Positions 1 through 6,925 are shown, numbered from the stretch's first letter. The stretch is DNA of 8,751 bases from Desulfobacteraceae bacterium (GCA_013203195.1 JABMQM010000036.1:1-8751), one strand, 5' to 3'. Program-made: numbers and translations. The notes: generated by a model from the sequence alone, not told the origin.

Positions 1-198
1 CTTAAGTATTGCCGGAATGAAATCAATCTGTTATAACCTTTTGTAATCTTGATGATCTTGTAAAAAATCACGAATTCAACTACAGATGGCCAAGTAAAAA
101 GGTTCATATACAAGGCGTATTATTTTTTCAGGAACGAGGCTATACATGTAGTATGGCGAGTGTCTGTAAAAATACTACATCGCAGTAGATGGGACTTT
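1..198. other. Gene-poor left edge, AT-rich
   Basis: This stretch lies downstream of the isomerase-like gene and holds no convincing gene. Two things are visible. One is an iterated motif at 41-69, where TTGTAATC, TTGATGATC and TTGTAAAAAATC follow one another. The other is a perfect 9-bp inverted repeat, ATGTAGTAT at 146-154 and ATACTACAT at 172-180, with a 17-nt loop. The inverted repeat begins about 20 nt after the stop codon of the minus-strand gene, where a transcript end is expected, but no T tract follows it on either strand, so it is not a classical intrinsic terminator. Confidence 0.4.
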
Positions 199-978
199 TT
201 ACGACGCCATCAAATAGGCATCGATAAGTTTCTTGGTCTGCAACAGTCCGTTAGCTTCCGTTAGCTCAATGACCCACCAGCGGCATTCGGTAGTTTGAAG
301 TGTTTTTAAACGCTGCTCGATATCTGCGATCCGATCAGGGGGCATGTGCCCGACCCCTGCAATTTCTGTGTGGTAAATGTGGGCGTTGAAAACCCGGTCG
401 AGGTGCGGTGTGATAAAATCTTCGGCCGCATAATACTGGCTGTGGACAGCTTCGCAGGCATAGGCATGGCCGATATCAAAGGTAACACCGGCGCTGGTTT
501 TGCGAATCAGCTTTTCAAAAAGATTAGGTTTGCTTGTCCATCCCCATGCTAAATTCTCAAGACATACCTTGATACCATAGTCGGCACCGAATTGCACCAG
601 ACGCCGCAAATTATCTATGGTAGTATTCCAGGAAAGGATGCGAGTAGTGTCATGCCCAAGACCGACGTGTAGCGTGAGGTATTTGCCGTCTGCTTTGGAA
701 ATTAGCCGAATAATGCGGCGAAAAAGCCTGACAGCGGCCTTAACCTGTGCCGGATCCTCATGGCCGAGGTCAACTTGCTTAAAAGGGCAGTGATACCTTA
801 TCTCAAGGGGATCAAGTGTCGCCAGACTTCTTACCCATTTGGTTTCTTCGGCAGGCGTTGTCGGCAATGCCGCCATTTCAAAAGACCAGTCGATTCCGGC
901 AAACCCGTTGTCAACGGCAAACCGTTGGAGTTTATCCAGATCGGAAGATAAATTGCGCATGATCAGCTTGGGCTTCAT
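199..978 (-). CDS. Sugar phosphate isomerase/epimerase-like TIM-barrel protein
   Basis: Predicted metal-dependent TIM-barrel protein of the xylose isomerase-like / AP endonuclease 2 superfamily, probably cytoplasmic; the substrate cannot be read from the sequence. From the ATG at 978 it has 259 residues, a normal length for the family. Candidate metal ligands sit at the expected strand ends: H104 in LTLHVG, E141 in CLENLAWG, D168 and H171 in TFDIGH, H200 and H203 in NAHIYH, and E238 in VIELTE. The frame stays open upstream to 1191, which would overlap the divergent gene, so the start is uncertain. The upstream extension (rich in F, Y and L) looks non-coding except perhaps the last dozen residues, SVEPVITPGP. 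No Shine-Dalgarno sequence precedes the ATG at 978. It is divergent from the nucleotidyltransferase gene, 141 bp away. Family assignment is firm; start and function are not. Confidence 0.85.
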   Translation of the reverse strand: MKPKLIMRNLSSDLDKLQRFAVDNGFAGIDWSFEMAALPTTPAEETKWVRSLATLDPLEIRYHCPFKQVDLGHEDPAQVKAAVRLFRRIIRLISKADGKYLTLHVGLGHDTTRILSWNTTIDNLRRLVQFGADYGIKVCLENLAWGWTSKPNLFEKLIRKTSAGVTFDIGHAYACEAVHSQYYAAEDFITPHLDRVFNAHIYHTEIAGVGHMPPDRIADIEQRLKTLQTTECRWWVIELTEANGLLQTKKLIDAYLMAS

Positions 979-988
979 GGGACCAGGA

Positions 989-1017
989 GTTATCACAGGT
1001 TCAACAGAAAAGTCCAA
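989..1017 (-). promoter_or_regulatory. Candidate promoter of the isomerase-like gene
   Basis: On the minus strand TTGGAC (1012-1017) and GATAAC (989-994) are separated by 17 bp. The -10 match is only moderate, though it follows a TGT resembling an extended -10. Transcription would begin a few bases before the ATG at 978, which fits the absence of a ribosome binding site. It would be wrong if translation starts further upstream. Confidence 0.25.
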
Positions 1018-1083
1018 TTGCAATTGTAAATAGAAATGAAAGTAAGGATAGACAAAATCGATAAAAAGATTAAAGGATAAAGA

Positions 1084-1111
1084 TTGACGGAATGAGCACT
1101 GTAGATATATT
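1084..1111 (+). promoter_or_regulatory. Sigma70-type promoter directly abutting the nucleotidyltransferase start
   Basis: TTGACG (1084-1089, 5/6 to consensus) and TATATT (1106-1111, 5/6) are 16 bp apart. A start point about 7 nt after the -10 box falls at 1118-1119, next to the ATG at 1120. The mRNA would then have essentially no 5' leader, consistent with the lack of a Shine-Dalgarno sequence. The prediction is from sequence only. Confidence 0.45.
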
Positions 1112-1119
1112 AATTTAAC

Positions 1120-1698
1120 ATGGAAAAGGTTGCTTTCAAATACGAAACCGGTGTGATTCACGGACGGTTCCAGGTGTTGCATCATGATCATCTCAAATAC
1201 CTTCTGGCAGGTAAAGAGTTATGCCGGCATCTGGTTGTGGGGATCACCAATCCGGACCCTTTCACGGTGCGGGAAGAAACCGCTGACCTCAAGAGGAGCA
1301 GCCTGTCGGCCAACCCGTTAACCTACTATGAGCGCTACATCCTTACCAGAACAGTGCTGATAGAAAACGGAGTCAAAGCCCAAGACCTTGCGGTGGTTCC
1401 CCTGCCCATCAACCTGCCGGAGCGTTATCAGCATTACGTTCCACTGGACGCCGTCTTTTTTCTGACTATATATGATGACTGGGGCAGAAAAAAGCTTGGC
1501 TATTTTAAATCTCTGGGGCTCAAAACCCATGTCCTTTGGGAAGTAGCTCCCGGGGAAAAAGGACTCAGCGCAAACGATATCCGTAATTATATGATCGACG
1601 ACAAGCCCTGGCAGCACTTGGTTCCTCAGAGCGTGGCCGCGTTAATGATAAAATGGAGAATTCCCCAGAGGCTCAAAAAGATTCAAGCAAAGTTGTAG
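1120..1698 (+). CDS. Adenylyl/cytidylyltransferase family protein, NMNAT-like
   Basis: A 192-residue cytoplasmic nucleotidyltransferase with a Rossmann-like HxGH fold. It would transfer a nucleotidyl group from an NTP to a phosphorylated substrate; nicotinamide/nicotinate mononucleotide is the likeliest, but not proven. Visible motifs are HGRFQ at residues 14-18, HHDH at 21-24 (the HxGH signature with Asp in place of Gly), and KGLSANDIR at 147-155, matching the C-terminal ISxTxxR nucleotide-binding motif except that Asn replaces Thr. Length suits NadM/NMNAT enzymes. The start is well defined: an in-frame TAA at 1111-1113 lies two codons upstream and no other Met occurs before HGRFQ. No ribosome binding site is present. 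The divergent partner is a sugar-phosphate isomerase-like gene, so a sugar-phosphate substrate is a reasonable alternative. Confidence 0.85.
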   Translation: MEKVAFKYETGVIHGRFQVLHHDHLKYLLAGKELCRHLVVGITNPDPFTVREETADLKRSSLSANPLTYYERYILTRTVLIENGVKAQDLAVVPLPINLPERYQHYVPLDAVFFLTIYDDWGRKKLGYFKSLGLKTHVLWEVAPGEKGLSANDIRNYMIDDKPWQHLVPQSVAALMIKWRIPQRLKKIQAKL

Positions 1699-1823
1699 CC
1701 TGATATTAATTTCAAACTCAAAGCTCGCTAATCTCGGCCTAATCCATAGCTTTCAAAATTGAAATCGATTGCCAGGAACTTTTTGCACCAATGTCCCCTC
1801 TAATGGAATCAAATAATAACCAC

Positions 1824-1828
1824 AAGGA
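1824..1828 (+). promoter_or_regulatory. Ribosome binding site that decides the exonuclease start
   Basis: AAGGA ends immediately before the first ATG (1829), too close to serve it, but lies 6 nt before the second ATG (1835). The second ATG is therefore the likelier start. Confidence 0.6.
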
Positions 1829-1834
1829 ATGTTA

Positions 1835-2680
1835 ATGCTCAAAAACACATTCATCCATATACCCGGTATAGGACCCAAAACTGAACAACGGTTTTGGGAC
1901 TCAGGAATTCACAACTGGGATGATTTCACACAATATTGTCCAATTCGTTTATCACAATCCAAGATCGATACCATGGCCTCATACCTTGAAGAATCAAAAC
2001 AAAACCTCAAATTCAGTAACCCAAATTATTTTTCAGATCTACTCCCGTCGAGTCAGCACTGGCGGTTTTTTTCTGAATTTAGAAATTCAACGGTTTATCT
2101 GGATATTGAAACAACCGGATTGGAAAGCTGGGGAAATGAAATAACGACCATTGCACTGTATGACAGCGATTTCATAACCTACTATATCAACGGGCAGAAC
2201 CTTAATGAATTTCCTGATGACATCAGAAAATACAAGGTCATCGTAACTTACAACGGTAAAACCTTTGACATTCCGTTCATTGAAAAATATTTTAACATTC
2301 GTTTGGATCACTCCCATATTGATTTGAGATACATTCTCGGGAGCCTGGGATACAGGGGCGGTCTGAAAAGTTGCGAAACTCAACTGGGGATTGACCGGGG
2401 TGATCTGGCTGGTGTTGACGGATTTTTTGCAGTCCTGCTTTGGCACGATTATAAGAGAACTGGAAATCAAAAGGCACTGGAAACCTTGCTGGCATATAAT
2501 ATTCAAGATGTTCTGACCCTGGAGAATTTGATGGTGATCGCTTATAATATGAAAATCAAGGATACGCCGTTTTATGAGAAACAGTTGCCGGCACCAGTAT
2601 TACCGGACATACCGTTTGAAGTGGATATGAAAACCGTGGATAGGATTAGGAGTGGTGTTGAATTTCAGTATTACTATTAA
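1835..2680 (+). CDS. YprB-like ribonuclease H-fold DEDDy exonuclease
   Basis: Predicted metal-dependent 3'-5' exonuclease of the COG3359/YprB type (RNase_H_2-like), cytoplasmic, acting on DNA or RNA; the substrate is unknown. Numbered from the ATG at 1835 it has 281 residues. A helix-hairpin-helix motif (IPGIGPKTEQRFWDSGI, about 9-25) probably binds nucleic acid. The catalytic acids of the DEDD class are all visible: D90 and E92 in DIETTG, D145 in NGKTFD, and D225 in YNIQD. Y221 four residues before D225 marks the DEDDy subclass. It is shorter than Bacillus YprB (about 400 residues) because it lacks the C-terminal repeat region. It starts 136 bp after the nucleotidyltransferase gene and no promoter was found in that gap, so readthrough is possible. 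Fold and active site are secure; the biological role is not. Confidence 0.88.
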   Translation: MLKNTFIHIPGIGPKTEQRFWDSGIHNWDDFTQYCPIRLSQSKIDTMASYLEESKQNLKFSNPNYFSDLLPSSQHWRFFSEFRNSTVYLDIETTGLESWGNEITTIALYDSDFITYYINGQNLNEFPDDIRKYKVIVTYNGKTFDIPFIEKYFNIRLDHSHIDLRYILGSLGYRGGLKSCETQLGIDRGDLAGVDGFFAVLLWHDYKRTGNQKALETLLAYNIQDVLTLENLMVIAYNMKIKDTPFYEKQLPAPVLPDIPFEVDMKTVDRIRSGVEFQYYY

Positions 2681-2850
2681 AACCAAAAATCGTGCGAGAT
2701 AAAATTAAAAAAGAATTTCATGCTGCCTGTGAGAATTATTGACTTAGGAGTAGTCCAATAAAAAAACAGTTTGACCCACGAATGCATTCCGCCGAACATA
2801 TTCTTAACCAAACTATGGATAGAATGTTTGGTTGCGGGCTTTGATTTCAT
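2677..2850 (-). CDS. Possible 57-codon antisense small ORF
   Basis: An ATG-to-TAA frame on the minus strand fills most of the spacer before the large membrane-protein gene and just touches the 3' end of the exonuclease gene. The product begins MKSKPATKHSIHSLVK, a basic, protein-like N terminus. The middle contains MFGGMHSWVKLFFYW and the C terminus is rich in Phe, Trp and Asn. A weak AAGAGA lies five bases before the ATG. No family is recognised. It may be a genuine small gene, the 5' remnant of a decayed one, or chance. The AT-rich C-terminal third argues that only the first part was ever coding. Confidence 0.22.
   Translation of the reverse strand: MKSKPATKHSIHSLVKNMFGGMHSWVKLFFYWTTPKSIILTGSMKFFFNFISHDFWF
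2806..2833. repeat. 8-bp inverted repeat in the spacer
   Basis: AACCAAAC (2806-2813) and GTTTGGTT (2826-2833) are perfect arms with a 12-nt loop, extendable by one G-T pair. An outer pair, TTGACCCAC (2771-2779) and GTGGGTTAA (2869-2877), pairs with one wobble and encloses it; the right outer arm lies within the promoter spacer. No T tract follows, so an operator or RNA fold is likelier than a terminator. A further 10-bp palindrome, GAATGCATTC, lies at 2780-2789. Confidence 0.35.
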
Positions 2851-2858
2851 TATGTCTC

Positions 2859-2886
2859 TTGAATTATGGTGGGTTAATGTTATAAT
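2859..2886 (+). promoter_or_regulatory. Strong sigma70-type promoter for the large membrane-protein gene
   Basis: TTGAAT (2859-2864) and a perfect TATAAT (2881-2886) are separated by 16 bp. Transcription would start near 2893, giving a leader of about 94 nt before the ATG at 2987. The leader contains a short inverted repeat, GGGTC at 2934-2938 and GACCC at 2953-2957. This is the best promoter match on the plus strand. Confidence 0.55.
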
Positions 2887-2986
2887 TGATGTACGTTGTC
2901 ATGGAATGCCTTGAGATTTCGGGATTCTGAATAGGGTCATGGGCTTTAAATAGACCCAATTTCAAAAAACAAGTTCTTATTACTTT

Positions 2987-5900
2987 ATGGACAATAACAT
3001 TTCCAGGTTTCTTTTTGATAAACGCGACCACGAATTGATCCGGATCGTCAATGACGTACTGAGCGGAAGAAGCGGCATTAAGTATGCCCGCCGCCTATAC
3101 AGCCCGTATTTTCACTCCCTCGGCATCAAAGAAATGGCCGAAACCAAAGGGTTGCGCATTGCTTTTGCGGTTGTCCACCTGTTAAGTTCTCTGGAAGTCG
3201 GTGGGATGGAGGACCGCATCAATGCTCTGCGTTCGTTACGCAGCGAGGTAATAGATACGGCCGAAGGTCCCATGCCCAAAAATACCGCCAGGGTACTGCT
3301 GCAACTCATGAAGGATCTGGTACGTGCTTTCGGTGACCACCACAAGCAATTGCAGCTGGCCCATGACTTTCGGACAACGGCTTCAGGAAAACCGCGGATT
3401 GTCCGCCGACAGCTGAAACACTACCATTTGCTGGAAATGCCCGAAGCGTGGAATCAAATTACTTTTGACGACCATGTGCACGACGTAAACACCAAAGGGC
3501 GCAAGTCTTCCACCCATCTGGTCATGGACGCCTGGATAAAAGGTGTCCGGCGTCTGCGGGTGATCCACTACAACCATATCGAACCGCGCTTTGCGGCCGA
3601 ACTTCTTGAAGCTGCCAGAATTCTGAATATTGACGTCCGTATCGGCATCGAGTTTTTCGCCCGGTTCCGTAATAAATACGTACAGCTGATTTGGGTCCCC
3701 CGGGGGTTTGCCGATGCACAGGCTTTTTTGTGCTTTCTTGCCGAACCGGCGGTCATGGAAATCATGGAGGCCGGGCGCAAAGTATCGTTGCATCAGCAAC
3801 AGTATGTCCCGGCGCTGTTGCGGACATTTAATGCCAGCCATCGGCTTAAGATCAACCAGACCTACGGGATCGAGCTGCCTCCAATCAGCGAACCGGATTT
3901 TCTGGCTTATGTGGGCATGGGCCAGAAGTCGAGACTGCACCTGGCGAAATTCATTCACGACCGGATGCTCAAGGTGTTGCAGGTGCAGAACGAGCGTTTG
4001 CGTACGGAGTTTTCCTCGGCAGACCCTGAACGGCGCCGCGACATTACCCAATGGATCGAGTCGATGAACAGACTGGACCTCGAATCGGTCATCGACCGTT
4101 ATCTGGAGCCCAAAAAAAACCCTGAGATCAGGTATCCGGAAACGCCCGACGATAGCCCTGACGTTCCGAAATTGCTGTGTCTGACTCCGTTCGAAGTTTT
4201 GGAACGGCTTACTCAGCTTCGCTCCGGATACCGTGTGACGCTGAATTTGACCGACTTGAAAGCCGAAGAGGTTCTTGAAATTCTTTACGATTGCCAGGGG
4301 ATGATCACGCGACTGGAGATTTTCAATCTTAAGGATCATGCCTCCGGCAAAACCATCCATATTGCTGAAATCAGCCGGCTGCAGGAGGCGATCAACAAAG
4401 GAAGCGCCATTCGTCTGAAACAAATCATCCGTGAGATTATTGAGCGGATCAAACGGCCCGGTGCTGCGGCCGATTCTCAACAAATCGACAAGCTGATTAC
4501 AATTCTTTACGATATTGATGTCTTAAAATCATACTACGAGGGAAAGCCCCTTAAATCGCGAATCGGAAGCGATTCCACGGGCCGTTCATCCAAAATTCAC
4601 GGGATGGGTCTGGCGATCAGGGAAACGCTGCCGAAGCGTGCGCAGCGGCAGATTGTGGCGGACTGCCGCACGGATCTGCGAGAAACCATTCCCATTGTAA
4701 TCAACGCTTACAAATACAAGGTTTACATCCCACAAGAAACAGACAGACCATTTGAAAAGATCCTCGGTGGGTTGGCACCCGTTTTGCCGTTTTCAAGCCG
4801 GCTGGGTTTTGCGTGCCGGGAAGGCTGGCAGGTCCAGGCCGCTTCCACGCGCATGGCCCATCCCGGAAACATCGTCACGCTAGGAGGCACTCAAAAGGAA
4901 GTTGTCAACGGACTCTATCTTGAACCGCCGGAATTACCGGAAAGCCGCCGCCGTTTTCGCTGGAGCTATTTGAACTCCCATTTAAAAAACGCCCTCAAGG
5001 TGCTGGGTGGCTTTATCCCGGCTTTTCTGACCTTTGCACTGACCAAAGACTGGTGGGTGCTGGCCTATGGCGGGGCCTTTATTTGGTTCGGCATTACCGG
5101 GTTGCGCAATATTCTTCAGTCCGTTCTGGGCGGCGGCGGTTTTCGACGTTCGCCGCTATTGAATTTGAACGATTTGATCAGCTGGACGCGCATCACGGAT
5201 TCACTGCTTTTCACCGGGTTTTCCGTGCCGCTGCTCGATTACCTGGTCAAGACCGTGATATTGGACCGGATGTTCGGCATTACCACGGAAACCCATTCGG
5301 CGCTGCTGTATACATTTATGGCCTTGGCCAACGGCATCTATCTGTCCAGCCACAATATGTTCCGGGGGTTGCCCAAAGGCGCGGTGTATGGCAACTTTTT
5401 CCGCAGCATCCTGTCGATTCCCGTGGCTTTGGCTTTGAATGCCGGCATCGGCGGTATCCTGACCATGCACGGCACGGCGGGCGTCAATGATATCCTGCAA
5501 AAGTGGGCGGCGATCATCTCCAAGACAGCGTCGGACTTTGTTGCCGGTTTCATTGAAGGAACGGCCGACCGGTATAAAAATGTGCGGATGCGCTTTCGTG
5601 AATACCAAAACAAGTTTCGAGAGCTGTTGGCCATTTATGCGCAGCTGGAATTGCTTTACCCGGACGTGCAGACGTTCAAGATCCTCGAGTATTCGTCCAA
5701 CCTGAAGCGCAAAGCAAATGCAGAGGCGCGCGACCTGGAAAAAATCATCATGATCCATGCCCTGGATTTACTTTATTTCTGGATGTATCAGCCTCGTTCC
5801 CGCAGCGCTCTCCAGCAATTTTTGCACACGCTTTCCGAAGATGAGCGCCACATTCTGGTAAGTTCCCAGTTTACGCTACAGCGGCACCGTGAAATCAGCC

Positions 5901-6166
5901 AGATGTTTATCGACGGTATTCTGGGAAACAATTTTCCCCGCCCTCTGTCATTTTACCTTTCGCGCCACGAGGAGTACCTTGAAGATATCAAGCGTCTGGT
6001 GCTCGGTGAAGAGTCTGGAAGCGCGCATACCACCCGCGGGTCAAGCAGTTACGCCGATTCGGAAGATCTGCCGCCAGTTGTGGCAGATGAGACGCCTGGG
6101 GTTGACGCTGAGTTTCCCCACCTAATTGAAACCACCTGTGTGCGTGATCAAAAGGACACAAATTAG
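2987..6166 (+). CDS. PHP-like phosphoesterase domain fused to polytopic membrane domain
   Basis: A 1059-residue protein of no recognised named family. Residues 155-225 show a PHP-like layout: DxHxH at 161-165 (DDHVH), an Ala/Gly helix (MDAWIKGVRRL), a strand with clustered His (VIHYNH, 192-197) and GIE at 220-222. Residues 395-450 alternate strand and helix like a barrel, and GSDS at 527-530 followed by HGMGLA at 538-543 recalls the late GSDxH metal site of PHP proteins. About six hydrophobic segments follow (roughly 671-687, 689-706, 738-757, 770-788, 803-827, 838-858), then a charged helical region (862-1000) and an acidic, Ser-rich tail (1005-1059). The protein probably sits in the inner membrane. 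The membrane part loosely recalls the SpecificRecomb family of membrane proteins, an alternative reading. An in-frame TAG at 2951 and no intervening ATG fix the start, though no ribosome binding site is evident. The gene is monocistronic, with its own promoter and a hairpin after the stop. Confidence 0.8.
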   Translation: MDNNISRFLFDKRDHELIRIVNDVLSGRSGIKYARRLYSPYFHSLGIKEMAETKGLRIAFAVVHLLSSLEVGGMEDRINALRSLRSEVIDTAEGPMPKNTARVLLQLMKDLVRAFGDHHKQLQLAHDFRTTASGKPRIVRRQLKHYHLLEMPEAWNQITFDDHVHDVNTKGRKSSTHLVMDAWIKGVRRLRVIHYNHIEPRFAAELLEAARILNIDVRIGIEFFARFRNKYVQLIWVPRGFADAQAFLCFLAEPAVMEIMEAGRKVSLHQQQYVPALLRTFNASHRLKINQTYGIELPPISEPDFLAYVGMGQKSRLHLAKFIHDRMLKVLQVQNERLRTEFSSADPERRRDITQWIESMNRLDLESVIDRYLEPKKNPEIRYPETPDDSPDVPKLLCLTPFEVLERLTQLRSGYRVTLNLTDLKAEEVLEILYDCQGMITRLEIFNLKDHASGKTIHIAEISRLQEAINKGSAIRLKQIIREIIERIKRPGAAADSQQIDKLITILYDIDVLKSYYEGKPLKSRIGSDSTGRSSKIHGMGLAIRETLPKRAQRQIVADCRTDLRETIPIVINAYKYKVYIPQETDRPFEKILGGLAPVLPFSSRLGFACREGWQVQAASTRMAHPGNIVTLGGTQKEVVNGLYLEPPELPESRRRFRWSYLNSHLKNALKVLGGFIPAFLTFALTKDWWVLAYGGAFIWFGITGLRNILQSVLGGGGFRRSPLLNLNDLISWTRITDSLLFTGFSVPLLDYLVKTVILDRMFGITTETHSALLYTFMALANGIYLSSHNMFRGLPKGAVYGNFFRSILSIPVALALNAGIGGILTMHGTAGVNDILQKWAAIISKTASDFVAGFIEGTADRYKNVRMRFREYQNKFRELLAIYAQLELLYPDVQTFKILEYSSNLKRKANAEARDLEKIIMIHALDLLYFWMYQPRSRSALQQFLHTLSEDERHILVSSQFTLQRHREISQMFIDGILGNNFPRPLSFYLSRHEEYLEDIKRLVLGEESGSAHTTRGSSSYADSEDLPPVVADETPGVDAEFPHLIETTCVRDQKDTN

Positions 6167-6179
6167 CTCGCTCTGCTCA

Positions 6180-6200
6180 TCCCCGCCCTATGAGCGGGGA
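6180..6200. terminator. GC-rich hairpin between convergent genes
   Basis: TCCCCGC (6180-6186) and GCGGGGA (6194-6200) form a perfect 7-bp stem with a 7-nt loop, 13 nt after the stop of the large gene and about 45 nt from the end of the convergent gene. CTCAT (6176-6180) and ATGAG (6190-6194) offer a mutually exclusive alternative stem. There is no U tract on either strand, so it would be a non-canonical or bidirectional terminator. Confidence 0.5.
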
Positions 6201-6225
6201 GAATGATGGGTCATGCGTACATCCC

Positions 6226-6238
6226 CCTTCATCGAAGG
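6226..6238. repeat. Short hairpin at the 3' end of the minus-strand gene
   Basis: CCTTC (6226-6230) and GAAGG (6234-6238) form a 5-bp stem with a 3-nt loop, six bases past the stop codon of the minus-strand membrane-protein gene. Together with the hairpin at 6180-6200 it may help end the two converging transcripts. There is no T tract. Confidence 0.3.
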
Positions 6239-6243
6239 CTTCC

Positions 6244-6858
6244 TCAGTCAACAAGCAGGTGACCGACCACTAACAGAAGAATCATTATTAAAGAAGTTAC
6301 AGATGTCGTATGTAAGCGATAAACGAATTTCAGCATCCCTTTGGGAGACACTTTGAATTTTAAAATTAAACCCAAGAAAACCATTCCGGTTACCAATATT
6401 AAACCCCATTCAGGAAGGGGGGATGAACGACAATAAGACAATAGAAAATGAAAAAAAGCTATACACAAAGCGACTGGATTTAAAACATAATGAAATCTCA
6501 TCAGGTGCTTTTTCTGGAACCGGTTAAAGCTTTTGAATGAACTTTTTGTTTGCGGATCTAACGGAAGAAAGCGGCTTGCACCTTTGATAAGGATGCTGAA
6601 GGCAACAGTCAAATTAGCTGCCGCCAGGAGCCATGCAGCGGTTTGACCTGTAGTTTCATTCCCTTCGTCATCTTTTTTGACCTGCCGTCTATTGTGATCG
6701 TCATAATCATGGCGTTCTTTGCTATTCTCATATCGCTTGTAATTTTTTTTGTTGGTTTTGTGATCATCTGCTATTGCTAAATCCGGGACAACCTGAAGGA
6801 TTGACAATATCAAGAGGACTGAAATAAAGCATACCGTTCCGTAAATTTTTGAGTTCAT
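6244..6858 (-). CDS. Small membrane protein with possible di-haem histidine pattern
   Basis: A 204-residue protein from the ATG at 6858. An upstream in-frame GTG at 6867 is the alternative: AAGGA lies 4 nt before it, whereas TAGGTG lies 6 nt before the ATG. Residues 1-30 form a signal peptide or anchor ending LAIA before DD. A very hydrophilic stretch rich in Lys, Asp, His and Asn follows (31-70). Four hydrophobic segments come next (about 74-91, 124-142, 149-168, 185-202). H123 and H137 are 14 apart at and within segment two, and H183 and H200 are 17 apart around segment four. This resembles paired axial ligands in b-type cytochrome or ferric-reductase-like membrane domains. With no FAD/NAD domain it could only be the membrane haem part. 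Haem binding is inference; no family name is certain. It lies 92 bp downstream of the 152-aa gene, same strand. Confidence 0.72.
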   Translation of the reverse strand: MNSKIYGTVCFISVLLILSILQVVPDLAIADDHKTNKKNYKRYENSKERHDYDDHNRRQVKKDDEGNETTGQTAAWLLAAANLTVAFSILIKGASRFLPLDPQTKSSFKSFNRFQKKHLMRFHYVLNPVALCIAFFHFLLSYCRSSPLPEWGLILVTGMVFLGLILKFKVSPKGMLKFVYRLHTTSVTSLIMILLLVVGHLLVD

Positions 6859-6925
6859 AATTGACACCTATTCCTTGTAAATTCTAATCAACTACCTGGG
6901 ACCCTCTGTTTTGAGTTACAGGACG

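Noticed and set aside
1..107. Minus-strand open frame from an ATG at 107 running off the left edge (MNLFTWPSVVEF...).
   Set aside because: Only 35 codons are visible, there is no ribosome binding site, and it overlaps the repeat-like motif at 41-69. Cannot be told from chance.
979..1191. N-terminal extension of the isomerase-like frame up to 1191.
   Set aside because: It would overlap the divergent nucleotidyltransferase gene, and most of it is low-complexity Phe/Tyr/Leu sequence unlike a TIM-barrel N terminus.
3383..4483. Long 366-codon minus-strand frame inside the large gene.
   Set aside because: It is a shadow of the GC-biased codons of the plus-strand gene; the translation has no family features and no upstream signals.
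5201..5758. 185-codon minus-strand frame inside the membrane domain.
   Set aside because: Mirror frame of the real gene; the plus-strand reading gives clear transmembrane helices.
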